The notes: generated by a model from the sequence alone, not told the origin. A stretch of DNA of 64,000 bases from Rapana venosa (GCA_028751875.1 CM054158.1:52952706-53016705); one strand, 5' to 3'. Positions 12,601 to 18,660 are shown, counted from the stretch's first letter. Translations and numbers: made by a program.

Positions 12601-12985
12601 CCAAAACGCTTAAAATGTATCAAGAACAAAAATCAGTTCAAGACACAGCTAAAAAGCCATCTAATGCATGAATGCCTAGAAATTGACTAATAAGGCAAAT
12701 CAACCATGATTAATATGGCAAAATCAACCATACTTACATTTACAGCCCCTAATGGTATTCCTTACAACAAAAAATTCAAGTATGTCTTACTGTGGGCTAG
12801 AAATTCTACAGTCACACACTGTATATGTGTGGAGGGAGGGGGAGGCAGGAAAGAGGCACACTAATTATGCAAAGAAGTAAGAGTAATCTATGCAAGCTAG
12901 TAAATAATCTGCAATGTTGAAACAAGTGGAAAGGAGGAAATTTTAAAAATCTTTTTATGGTAGACCTGATAGCTTGATAGTGTGT

Positions 12986-13026
<41 letters not shown>

Positions 13027-16000
13027 CCTCTCCTCTCCTCTCCTCTCCTCTCCTCTCCTCTCCTCTCCTCTCCTCTCCTTTCCTCTCCTCTCCTCATGCC
13101 CTTTGTCATGTCTAATTCAATAGATTTTATCGTGGATGTTGTTTTTATTGCAGTTAGAGATGAGATTATTAGTACTATTATAAGCGATACTGTTTTAGTA
13201 TGATATTGTTTTAGTTTGATAGTCCAGTGGATTATGGGCTTTTAAATTCTGTATCGTATAGGGGTTCTACTTGTTTGAATAATTGTTTTTTTAAAACTAT
13301 TAATTTGATTGAAGGTGTATTTCCCCTTCCCCCTTGATACTCCTCCTCCACCCCCATCCTTTCCAATGCTTTTCTGTTATCATGGTTATGTTGTTGTTTC
13401 ATGGTGATGGGGATCATTTGTTATATTGTTGTCTCATGGTGATGGGCGATTGTTGTTATAATTGTATCTCTATTATGATAATCATTATTGTAATCTTATT
13501 TGACTTATCTTGCTTTGATAGTTATTGTGTGAATATGTCATTTTTTAAAAGCGCTATTTGAAAAGTATGAACGCAAAAAAGCACACGTTTGATGGGTGGA
13601 GGAGGAGAGGAGGGAGGTCATTGAAGGTAATATTGTCAGTAATGACGAATGCCTAGTATTTTCTAACGTTTTATTCTTGTACCTTTTTATTATCTAAGTA
13701 TAAACGTGAAAGAATGGATGAAACAGTAGGTGAAGTAATTTGTTTTGTCCTGACGTTTTATGATTTTCTTTTTTTAATTCTTAAAACATTTTTATTTAAA
13801 TTTTGTGTGTGGACGTGAGCGCGCACGCGCTCAGGTGTGCATGAGTATGTGTGTGCGTGTATATGTATATGTGGTTAATTTGTATTTCCAATGTATCTCC
13901 TTATCGATTTTTTCCTCTTTTTTTACTGGTTTAATTTAACGGTAAATGATGCAATAATGTAGTGTCTTAGTATAATCATTACGAAATTTGTTCTTAGATA
14001 GATGGCTTGATGAAAAAAAGCAAATGCATTGCTTATTCAATGTACCATCTGGAAATAAAATTTTGACTTGACTTGACTTGACTGACTGACTGACTCACTG
14101 ACTGACTCACTCACTGACAAACAGACTGACTGACTGACTGACTGACTGACTGACTGCTTAGTAAGAGGATAAGTTAGGGTGAAAGTAAGTGTATGTGTTT
14201 TATTTTTATTTGTTTTTTAAATTTTATTCTTTTATTTCAAGGATAATGGAATAAGCACTCGTGTGCTTTTTTCCCCCCATCCAGTCCCTGTGTGTCTGCA
14301 ATTTTGTACATTTTGTCATCTGTTCCCACTGGCACACAGTGGCCTACTCTTCTGAAAAGCAGAACAGGTTGTAACATGTGGGCAAGGTGTTCTGCGTGCA
14401 TTCACACACGGGACCTCGGTTTATAGTCTCATCCTTAGGACTTTTGGGGAGAGTGGAGTGAAAGTGTGTGTCAAGTCAAGTCAAATTTTTATTTCCAGAT
14501 GGTACATTGAATAAGCAATGCATTTGCTTTTTTTCATCAAGCCATCTATCTAAGAACAATATGTGAGTGTGTGTGTGTGTGGCTGCCTGTATGCATTTGG
14601 CTTTTTGTTCAGTAGTCTGTATGATTCTTTTATGTCTGTCTGTCAGAATTTTCTTTCTTTCTTTCTTACTTGTGGTGATAGGCTGCACCTCTCTTGACTG
14701 TGAAAATGCCATGGGCATCTCTTTGGGGGGGGTGTGGGGGTGGGGGTTGATGGTGACCAGAGTCTTGCTGTGAAACTTTTTTCTTGGCGTTGATGGGATA
14801 AGGTCCCCTGTGGGATGAGGGGGCTCTTTCAGTGTAAATAGCATCCTCACCTTCTGGATATTCTGTGTGAGAAATTTCCTTTTCTCTCTTGTTTCTGTCT
14901 TTCTCCTTACCTTTTTATCATCTCTCTTGCTTATTTTCTGCCCTCCCGGTCCACTCTCCTGCCTTTCTTCAAGCAAATCTTTCAAGAAATATTCTGTGTT
15001 CATTATGTGACATTGTGTTCTGGCAGCCGGGTAGTGATGTTTAAACACTGGGATGGGCACAGGATGTCCATTCTGCAGTGGTATTTGCCCGTGTGGCACT
15101 TTTTATGTATATTTTTTTGTACTTTAAAATGTTTGTTACAATGTTTTATGCTTTTCTGTAATCTAGGGATGATAAATTTAAAAGCAGAATGGCTGGCGTC
15201 CTCAGCACAGCCTGGTTTATCAGCCTTAAGGAATGAAATGATGTAGATATTGTGTCATGTAATGGTGTTTTTCAGAAGGACGGTGTTAGATATTTGAAGG
15301 TTTTAGGAGGTGTTGGTTTTGAACTTGAAGTGAAAGTTACTGGAGCCACTGACACTGAATGGGGTGACAGACAGCCCTGATATGGCTTTTGTGGTCAGTA
15401 GGGCTGTAAACAATAATTATGGAATGATGGGATAGCTGTTAAAACCCCCTGGAAGGGGGGATCACCCACTGCTTTCACACTGTAGAGTAAATCAGGCAAG
15501 GGAGATCATTTTTATACATTTCAGTTATTACACCAAAAACACCCTGAAGCTTGTTGGTGAACGAAGAGTCGCTGTACATCAGCGACAATCCAGAAACTGT
15601 GCAGCCTGCCCTTGGAACCAGCCAACTGTTGTTGTTGTTGTTATCTTTAAAACGTGACACAGCCTGCCCTTGGAACCGGCCAACTGTTGTTGTTGTTGTT
15701 ATCTTTAAAACGTGACACAGCCTGCCCTTTGAACTGGCCAACTGTTGTTGTTGTTGTTATCTTTAAAACGTGACACAGCCTGCCCTTTGAACTGGCCAAC
15801 TGTTGTTGTTATCTTTAAAACGTGACACAGCCTGCCCTTTGAACTGGCCAACTGTTGTTGTTGTTATCTTTAAAACGTGACCGTCGTTGTTGTTGGTGGT
15901 GTTGTCACCAGGGTCGTTGGAGAACCTGGAGTCGCTGTACATCAACGACAACCCTGAGCTGCACAGCCTGCCCTACGAGCTGGCCTACTGCGCCAACCTG

Positions 16001-17469
16001 CAGATCATGAGCATCGAGAACTGCCCCCTCTCCCAGATCCCCGCAGAAATCGTCGCCAGGGGGCCCTCCCTCGTCATACAGGTAACCTCCCCTTGCCTCT
16101 TGTGGTTGTTGTGTGTGTCGCTCGTCTGGGTGGCGGGGTGGGTTTGAGATGGTTGGTTTTGTTTTGTGAGTGGTGGACGGGATAGCTTGGTGGTTAGGGC
16201 GTTGTGCTGGTGATGTGAAGGCTCGGGATCGATCCTAGGTTTGAGGGACTGCCGAGGTCACAGCTGTCAGTGCCCCCCCCCCCACTCTCACCTGCTGTCC
16301 CTTCCATCCCATCCCAGCCAAATTTTCAATGTTTTCTTTTATATCGAGGATAATGGAATAAGCACGTATGTACTTTTTTTACATCCAGTCCCTGTGTGTG
16401 TGCGGTTTTGTCAATTTTGTCATCTGTTCCCACCGGCACACAATGGCCTACTCTTCCGAAAAGTGGAACAGGATTTAACGTGTGCGCAAGATGTTCTGCG
16501 TGCATTCGAGGCCCCGTTCGCACACGGGACCTCGATTTATAGTCTCATCCGAAGGACTTTTGGGGAGAGTGGAGTCTGCACTGAAGTTAACTCCAGGGGA
16601 AAATATCCCCTTGAACGGGAATCGAACCCGGGTCGAGAGATAGCGAGCGCAATGTTCTGACCACTAGGCTATCCTGTCCCAGCTGGTGCTAACTACAGCA
16701 GGAACTGACCGCTCTCTGACCAGGTGAAAGGAAAAGGTGCGCTAAATTTAGCACTCTTGACTGAATGGTGTTGAATTTGCATGCTGTGAGGTGCCTTGAA
16801 CGAGGGAATTCTTTCCCACCCGGAGTTAACGTCAGTGCCGACTCCACTCCCCTGAAAGCCCTTCAGAAGAGACTACAAACTGAGATTCTGTGTGCAAAAT
16901 CACACAGAACATCTTGCGCACATGTTAAAACCCATTCCGCTTTTCGGAAGGATAGGAGGTCATTGTGTGCTGGTGGGAACAAATGACACCGTTTACAAAA
17001 CGGCATACGCGCGGGGACTGGATGTTTAAAAAAAACCCACGTTTATTCCATTATAAATTAAATGTTGTGCATTCCCCAGCTTTACACCCTGGGGGTCACC
17101 CAGAACATGCCACACTCTTGACTCCACTCATCATCCCACCTGGGAATCACTGTGAGATAGGAAGTACACTGGATGAGAAGTTTGCGTGTATGACTCTTTT
17201 CAAGTAACCTCGCCACACAGGCAGCCATACTCCGACTTCAGAGGATTTTTTTTCTCCTTTAACAAAGGAGAGTGCAGGTTGTTATGTTAAGAGCTTGTCA
17301 TGGCTGAAAGCAATCTCAACACAACATTTTTACCACATAACAACATTGTAGTGTAGGCTTTGGCAAAAAAATGAAATAAAAGAGTAGATAAAGTTGGTAA
17401 ACAAAACACACACACACACACCCATACCCCTCCCTTCCCTTCCACACTACATACCCCTCCCTACCCCCC

Positions 17470-17500
<31 letters not shown>

Positions 17501-17640
17501 ACACACTACACACACCCATCCCCCTCCCCCCTCCCCCCAAAAAAACCCCACGGTACACACCACCAGCACCTAAACCACACACCTTGTCCTCCTCTCTGTT
17601 TCAGTACCTGATAACTCCAAGGGTCCGTTACTGCCAGTAA
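685..17640 (+). CDS. SHOC2: SHOC2 leucine-rich repeat scaffold, 3' six exons (5' end outside window)
   Basis: Join of 685-924, 3693-3780, 6239-6308, 8603-8670, 15912-16081 and 17605-17640, giving 223 codons and a TAA stop. All introns are GT-AG and every junction keeps phase. The product is a run of leucine-rich repeats closely matching the C-terminal part of animal SHOC2, with segments such as [46 protein letters not shown] and [13 protein letters not shown]. In animals SHOC2 is a cytoplasmic scaffold that holds MRAS and the PP1 catalytic subunit together so that the inhibitory phosphate of RAF is removed, promoting ERK signalling. The N-terminal tail and first repeats are missing and should lie left of position 1. 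Introns are unusually rich in tandem repeats. The last 11 residues differ from the usual tail. Identity as SHOC2 rather than another LRR protein rests on near-continuous similarity through the IENCPLS region. Confidence 0.93.
1047..1105 (-). mobile_element. LINE 3' tail fragment with GTCAA repeat
   Basis: ATGTCAAGTCAAAG followed by ACACTTGAATCATTCCATGAAGGGCAGTTAC is the reverse complement of the 3' tail seen at 40300-40362. It runs straight into the minisatellite beginning near 1090. Confidence 0.6.
1090..2465 (+). repeat. Minisatellite, ~43-48 bp unit, ~31 copies, derived from the SHOC2 exon a donor
   Basis: The unit is ACATCTCTCCAGTAACGCTC, TTAGGGTGAGT, then a T-run and AAGTGATA. I count 31 copies, about 27 with an intact GTGAGT. 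Aligned to the end of exon a (CTCTCCAACAACGCCCTGAG then GGTGAGT) roughly 25 of 30 positions match, so each unit repeats the real exon edge and 5' splice site. Units vary in the T-run and in GTGAGT or GTGAGG, and blocks of about five units are themselves repeated (1290-1510, 1510-1730 and around 2020-2200). The array lies wholly within the intron after exon a. Confidence 0.95.
2466..2942. other. Intron sequence, nothing recognised
   Basis: Single-copy-looking intron sequence between two minisatellites. The small open frame at 2476-2742 has no recognisable features. Confidence 0.5.
2943..3510 (+). repeat. Minisatellite, ~22 bp unit, ~25 copies
   Basis: Tandem units of AGGAAAACAGAAAACCCCGG GC, varying in the C and G runs. 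They leave long open frames on both strands ([12 protein letters not shown] and [14 protein letters not shown]), but these are repeat artefacts. No similarity to the adjoining exons was seen. Confidence 0.95.
3608..3645 (+). repeat. (TA)n(TG)n microsatellite
   Basis: About 11 TA units followed by about 7 TG units, some 50 bp upstream of the exon b acceptor. Confidence 0.9.
3693..3780 (+). CDS. SHOC2: SHOC2 exon b (one LRR)
   Basis: The acceptor TTGTCAG ends at 3692 and the donor GTATGG starts at 3781. It starts in phase 0 and ends after the first base of a glycine codon. It encodes [20 protein letters not shown] followed by RLESLPQEI, one LRR matching the LDLEENKLESLP repeat of vertebrate SHOC2. 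A short TA/TG microsatellite lies about 50 bp upstream. Confidence 0.94.
3781..4135. other. Intron sequence, nothing recognised
   Basis: Start of the intron after exon b. It has a C-rich run near 3855-3872 and no coding or repeat structure that I can support. Confidence 0.5.
4136..4400 (+). mobile_element. tRNA-derived SINE, GGCCGAGTGGTTA head, copy 1
   Basis: The head TTATGGCCGAGTGGTTACGA with a B-box-like GCGTTCAAATCTTGG resembles a type II (Ser/Leu-like) tRNA. The body contains GATCTCCCAGGTCAACTTCA, AGTGCAGACCTGCCAGTGCC and TGTATATACAC. Copies of the same body lie at 35245-35525, 51690-51895 and 59632-59820, all in reverse. Confidence 0.85.
4400..4510 (+). repeat. Two-copy direct repeat (~45 bp)
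   Basis: AATGCGGCTATCTTGATGGT TGGCAAAAACGA is repeated as AATGCAGCTACATTCATGGT TGGCAAAAACGA. The motif AATGCAGCTAC..CATGGT recurs beside other SINEs (51640, 55290, 57740, 56120, 58585). Confidence 0.7.
4617..6236 (+). repeat. Minisatellite, 27 bp unit, ~60 copies, ending at the exon c acceptor
   Basis: The unit is GATGATGAATCTGTTGTCGT TGTGTGT, with variants GGTGCT, CATTGTG and CAGTGTG. The period of 27 is divisible by 3, which leaves long open frames on both strands ([13 protein letters not shown] and [13 protein letters not shown]); these are not genes. The array runs without a break to the GTGTGTGCAG that forms the 3' splice site of exon c. Confidence 0.95.
6239..6308 (+). CDS. SHOC2: SHOC2 exon c (one LRR)
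   Basis: The acceptor GTGCAG ends at 6238, directly after a 1.6-kb minisatellite. The donor GTAATG starts at 6309. The exon completes the split glycine codon and encodes [19 protein letters not shown] then RSI and two bases of the next codon. Reading straight through meets TAA at 6310, so splicing at 6309 is needed. The acceptor has a TG-rich tract rather than a normal polypyrimidine tract. Confidence 0.9.
6412..6464. repeat. Perfect 19-bp inverted repeat, 15-nt loop
   Basis: The left arm AGAGCCAAACCAGGTTATC (6412-6430) and the right arm GATAACCTGGTTTGGCTCT (6446-6464) are exact reverse complements. The loop is 6431-6445. It lies in the SHOC2 intron after exon c, about 100 bp from the donor, just after a C-run. 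Confidence 0.9.
6667..6935 (+). mobile_element. tRNA-derived SINE (CTGGAGTTAACATCAGTGC family), decayed copy
   Basis: The head GGCGGGGTAGCCTAGTAGTT is followed by TTTACCCTGGAGTTCACATC, then CACTTCCCCAAAAAGTCTTT and CAGAACATCTTGTGCACATG, then a 22-base A-run and TGTGTGCTGGTAGGAACGAA. It matches the better copies at 54803 and 57253 but is degenerate. Confidence 0.75.
6936..7204. other. Intron sequence, AT-rich
   Basis: A- and T-runs. CCTGAAGTCGAAATGCAGCT near 6986 resembles the motif that accompanies the SINEs. No coding feature seen. Confidence 0.5.
7205..7790 (+). repeat. Tandem repeat, ~100 bp unit, ~6 copies
   Basis: The unit contains GCTATTTTTGTGCATATGTA, AAGGTTTCTCTGTGTAAATC and GTATTTTAGCCAAATCGTGG. 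Successive copies start about 99-100 bp apart (7288, 7388, 7487, 7586, 7685). It ends in a TA microsatellite at 7788-7811. Confidence 0.92.
8150..8602 (+). repeat. Minisatellite of the exon d acceptor, ~26-36 bp unit, 15 acceptor motifs
   Basis: Each unit is a TTGTTATTGTGTGTTG-like TG-rich stretch followed by TGGTTACAGGTTGTTG. The final unit is the functional acceptor, TGGTTACAG followed by exon d GTTGTTGAAG. I count 15 GGTTACAGG motifs including the real one. Every unit therefore repeats the 3' splice site plus the first 7 bases of the exon. Confidence 0.94.
8603..8670 (+). CDS. SHOC2: SHOC2 exon d (one LRR)
   Basis: The acceptor GGTTACAG ends at 8602 and the donor GTGAGT starts at 8671. 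The first base completes a Glu codon, then the exon reads [20 protein letters not shown] and EI, ending on the first base of a glycine codon. This matches the LTHLGLGENLLTHLP repeat of vertebrate SHOC2. About 14 imitation copies of its acceptor and first bases lie immediately upstream, so which AG is used is decided by coding continuity. Confidence 0.9.
8671..9005 (+). repeat. (GACT)n array starting at the exon d donor
   Basis: The donor GTGAGTGACTGACTGACTGA passes directly into about 330 bp of GACT units. Interspersed variants are GACTCG, GACAGACT and GACTCACC. The donor hexamer is followed by the first repeat unit with no unique intron sequence between. Confidence 0.95.
9075..9315 (-). mobile_element. 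tRNA-derived SINE (CTGGAGTTAACATCAGTGC family), truncated
   Basis: The reverse copy reads AAGGATAATGGAATAAGCAC, CACACAATGGCCTACTCTTC and GGACCTCGGTTTATAGTCTC, ending before the tRNA head. The same insertion is in the duplicate at 14218-14462, so it predates the duplication. Confidence 0.85.
9520..10058 (+). repeat. Unclassified interspersed repeat R, copy 1 (partial)
   Basis: Contains TCACCTTCTGGATATTCTGT, a pyrimidine-rich segment, CACAGGATGTCCATTCTGCA and GCGTCCTCAGCACAGCCTGG. Related copies are 14690-15420, 22880-23590, 37797-38130, 48175-48360 (reverse) and 52540-52965. No coding capacity or terminal repeats were recognised. Confidence 0.75.
10058..10104 (+). pseudogene. SHOC2: Duplicated 3' end of SHOC2 exon d with its donor
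   Basis: CTGGGGGGGCTGGGGGAAAC, AACCGAAAATCCATTCCACC, AAAATAG then GTGAGT matches the last 47 bases of exon d and its donor with a handful of changes. It has no acceptor in front of it because it joins directly to repeat R, so it is not a usable internal exon. It marks the start of the second duplication copy and is followed by GACT-like repeats, as the real exon is. Confidence 0.9.
10105..10330 (+). repeat. Degenerate GACT/GAATGA repeats (copy 2 of the array)
   Basis: GACTGACTGACT units mixed with GAATGAATGAATG and non-repeat bases. This is the duplicated counterpart of 8671-9005 and is interrupted after about 10330 by the LINE. Confidence 0.8.
11164..12690 (+). pseudogene. Reverse transcriptase remnant of the LINE
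   Basis: Three overlapping frames (11164-11577, 11489-11674, 11662-12690) read one RT through two frameshifts near 11550 and 11655. Visible signatures are [14 protein letters not shown], then [17 protein letters not shown] (catalytic-palm aspartate region), then [14 protein letters not shown] (11770-11811), then the catalytic box MFADDTS (11860-11880), followed by a thumb-like region and [14 protein letters not shown]. The last 342 codons are open. Use of [12 protein letters not shown] and FADD with a long C-terminal tail fits the Jockey/CR1/L2 supergroup; the clade is not resolved by eye. With the frame breaks it cannot make a full protein. Confidence 0.92.
12985..13095 (+). repeat. (TC)n and (TCTCC)n microsatellite
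   Basis: About 18 TC units followed by about 13 TCTCC units in the 3' region of the LINE. Confidence 0.95.
14081..14155 (+). repeat. GACT repeats right of the LINE
   Basis: GACTGACTGACTGACTCACT and similar continue directly from the LINE's TTGAC tail and lead into the duplicated unit. The segment matches the end of the array at 8940-9005. Confidence 0.85.
14218..14462 (-). mobile_element. tRNA-derived SINE (CTGGAGTTAACATCAGTGC family), duplicated truncated copy
   Basis: Counterpart of 9075-9315, with GGACCTCGGTTTATAGTCTC and CACACAGTGGCCTACTCTTC. It is shared by both duplication copies. Confidence 0.85.
14469..14563 (-). mobile_element. LINE 3' tail inserted after the duplication
   Basis: GTCAAGTCAAGTCAAATTTT TATTTCCAGATGG, TACATTGAATAAGCAATGCA and CATCAAGCCATCTATCTAAG are the reverse complement of the 3' end of the LINE at 13985-14080. 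The insert is absent from the same place in copy 1 (about 9310-9400), so it arrived in copy 2 after the duplication or was lost from copy 1. Confidence 0.9.
14690..15420 (+). repeat. Unclassified interspersed repeat R, copy 2 (fuller)
   Basis: Runs past the duplication end and includes GATATTTGAAGGTTTTAGGA, GACACTGAATGGGGTGACAG and GGCTTTTGTGGTCAGTAGGG. The same order occurs at 22880-23590. Confidence 0.72.
15549..15628 (+). pseudogene. SHOC2: Decayed copy of the 5' half of SHOC2 exon e
   Basis: TTGTTGGTGAACGAAGAGTC, GCTGTACATCAGCGACAATC, CAGAAACTGTGCAGCCTGCC and CTTGGAACCAGCCAACTG align with exon e from TTGGAGAACCTGGAGTCGCT through GAGCTGGCCTACTG. In the matching frame it reads [10 protein letters not shown] before diverging. 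The place of the acceptor CACCAG is taken by CACCCT, so it appears unusable as an exon. Its end is the seed of the adjacent array. Confidence 0.88.
15600..15895 (+). repeat. Array of exon e fragments, ~53-58 bp unit, 5 copies
   Basis: The unit is CACAGCCTGCCCTTTGAACT, GGCCAACTG, (TTG)n, then TTATCTTTAAAACGTGA. The first 29 bases match exon e CACAGCCTGCCCTACGAGCT GGCCTACTG. Copies begin near 15601, 15660, 15715, 15773 and 15827. The last is followed by 25 bases and the true acceptor at 15911. Confidence 0.92.
15912..16081 (+). CDS. SHOC2: SHOC2 exon e (C-terminal LRRs)
   Basis: The acceptor GTCACCAG ends at 15911 and the donor GTAACC starts at 16082. It encodes [20 protein letters not shown], then [20 protein letters not shown] and [16 protein letters not shown]. 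This is the most diagnostic SHOC2 stretch of the window ([21 protein letters not shown]). It ends in phase 0. A decayed copy of its first half and five shorter fragments of it lie in the 360 bp upstream. Confidence 0.95.
16163..16262 (+). mobile_element. tRNA-like SINE head fragment
   Basis: GACGGGATAGCTTGGTGGTT AGGGCGTTGTG with GGGATCGATCCTAGG as a B-box-like segment, then ACTGCCGAGGTCAC. It is not followed by the usual body, so it is a fragment or a separate family. Confidence 0.55.
16333..16684 (-). mobile_element. tRNA-derived SINE (CTGGAGTTAACATCAGTGC family), near full length
   Basis: On the - strand it starts GGGACAGGATAGCCTAGTGG with B box CCCGGGTTCGATTCCCGTTC. It then has CCCCTGGAGTTAACTTCAGT, AAAGTCCTTCGGATGAGACT, AACCGAGGTCC and a 3' end near TTATTCCATTATCCTCGATA. 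This is the best copy in the SHOC2 gene. Confidence 0.9.
16797..17062 (+). mobile_element. tRNA-derived SINE body, headless copy
   Basis: GGAGTTAACGTCAGTGCCGA CTCCACTCCCC, then CAGAACATCTTGCGCACATG and GCGCGGGGACTGGATGTTTA and TTATTCCATTAT. The tRNA head is missing or unrecognisable. Confidence 0.85.
17066..17335 (+). repeat. Unclassified interspersed repeat B, + copy
   Basis: CCCAGCTTTACACCCTGGGG GTCACCCAGAACATGCC, then ATCCCACCTGGGAATCACTG TGAGATAGGAAGTACACT and GGTTGTTATGTTAAGAGCTT GTCATGGCTGAAAGC. It is the reverse complement of 38392-38665 over about 270 bp. Weaker copies occur at 61890-62215 (reverse), 54425-54535 and 56770-56885. Confidence 0.85.
17405..17560 (+). repeat. CA, poly(C) and C/A-rich low complexity
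   Basis: (CA)n at 17407-17422 and 17487-17507 around a C-run at 17464-17486. The tract lies 45 bp before the last SHOC2 exon. Confidence 0.95.
17605..17640 (+). CDS. SHOC2: SHOC2 last coding exon (11 codons and stop)
   Basis: A strong acceptor (CCTCCTCTCTGTTTCAG, ending 17604) precedes TAC CTG in the right phase, then ATA ACT CCA AGG GTC CGT TAC TGC CAG TAA. The tail is [11 protein letters not shown]. Vertebrate SHOC2 ends with FLKMQGPYRAMV, so the first two residues and the length agree but the MQGPYR motif is absent. A related string, CAAGGGTCCGTTACTG, is present out of frame, so a small indel (real or from assembly) is possible. The exon call rests on the acceptor, the phase and the YL start. 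Confidence 0.62.
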   Translation, partial: YLITPRVRYCQ

Positions 17641-18660
17641 CTGCTGAGTGGACGCTATCCATGTCCACCTTGGGTGTTGGGTGGTGCGTGCGTGGCATAC
17701 TTGGGACGGTGTGCTCTGGGTGCCCTGCCGGCTGCCTTGAGAAGGAGAGAGGAGAGGGAGAAGGAAGGGGGGGAGGAGGAGGGACAGTGACGGGCAGCAG
17801 CGCGTACGTGCAATCATGTGCAATCAGCTGGTTTTTTTGAGGGGTGGGCCGAGGAGGGACGAAACAACATCACTTCGCTGCGCTGAAGGACGACGCAGCT
17901 CTTCTCGGGAGAGTCGGCTGGAGCGACGTGAGGGGGGAGGGAGGGAGGGAGAGGTGTGGTGTGGTGTGGTGTGGGTGGTGGTGGCCAGTGTGACGGAACA
18001 ACATTCACTTCAGGGGTGGGGGGAGTGGAGGGAGAAAGTGGGCGGTATCCTGTGCAACTGTAGTCGTCAGCGTGTGTGTGCGTGCGCGCGCGTTTTTTCT
18101 GCGTTCTTTTGGGGGTACGGAAGAAGTAGGATTTGGCTCTCTTTGTGTGTGTGCGCGTGCGTGTTGTGGTGAGGAGGAGGAGAGGGACGTTCGAGGATGA
18201 TGTTCAGCAAGCGGTTCAGCCAAAGCTTTTTGTCAGGCCAAGTCCAAGTGTTTTTGAACCTTCAGGACCCCCCCCCCCCTTCTGCCTCGTGTGTGTGGGG
18301 GAGGGGGGGGGGGGGGGGGCCTTCCTTCCAATGGTGCAGCCTGGAGAGGGAGGGAGGTTGTTTTTTTTTGGGGGGGGTTGTGTTTTTAACACCCAACTAA
18401 GTCACACTGTGCTTGCAATAGATCCATTGAAAAAAAACAGACAAAAGAAGAAAGGGAAACTACTTGTGTGGTGGACAGGAGGCTCAATATTTCATGACGT
18501 CTGTAGCTGATAGGTGCGTTTTGGTTTTGGGGAGAGGAGGGAGGGAGGGTAGAGTGCGCACGCTGCAGTTTTTTGTTTGCTGTACGGTAGATCTAATGGT
18601 TGGACGAGGTAGTTTGGAAGTGTAGAGATGCCTGAATAAAGCAGACACGTTTTTTGTTTT
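17641..18660 (+). other. SHOC2: Probable SHOC2 3' UTR
   Basis: About 1 kb between the SHOC2 stop and the first canonical AATAAA on this strand. It contains G-rich, GT-rich and GA-rich low-complexity tracts and no supported coding exon; open frames here are low-complexity only. The UTR may extend further, because T-rich and TG-rich + strand sequence continues to about 29 kb. Confidence 0.5.
18635..18640 (+). terminator. Candidate poly(A) signal AATAAA of SHOC2
   Basis: AATAAA about 1 kb after the SHOC2 stop, followed within 15 bases by a T-rich and GT-rich stretch as expected for a downstream element. It is the first canonical hexamer noticed after a plausible UTR length. Use of this site is inferred. 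Confidence 0.45.

Larger units (their letters stand above)
10331..14080 (+). mobile_element. Non-LTR retrotransposon (Jockey/CR1/L2-like), 5'-truncated and broken
   Basis: Remnants in order are the C-terminal part of an endonuclease domain (10337-10580, with stops), a linker resembling PDEAVNF...PFQKKRV and ITKDIESEI (10640-10830), a reverse transcriptase (11164-12300) and a C-terminal region (12300-12690). A 1.4-kb 3' region includes a TC/TCTCC microsatellite. The element ends GGAAATAAAATTTTGACTTG ACTTGACTTGACT, a (TTGAC)n tail. GACT-type repeats flank both ends, so it inserted within the duplicated GACT array, though the similar tail hides an exact target-site duplication. No intact ORF2 remains. 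Confidence 0.9.
14156..15213 (+). repeat. Tandem duplication copy 2 (partner 9006-10058)
   Basis: Near-identical to copy 1 and continuing rightwards into sequence that follows repeat R naturally (TTTATCAGCCTTAAGG). It differs by an inserted LINE tail at 14469-14563 and small indels. Confidence 0.9.

Noticed and set aside
11164..12690. Intact, active reverse transcriptase
   Set aside because: Two frameshifts split the RT and the endonuclease remnant has stops, so the element is dead unless the breaks are sequencing errors.
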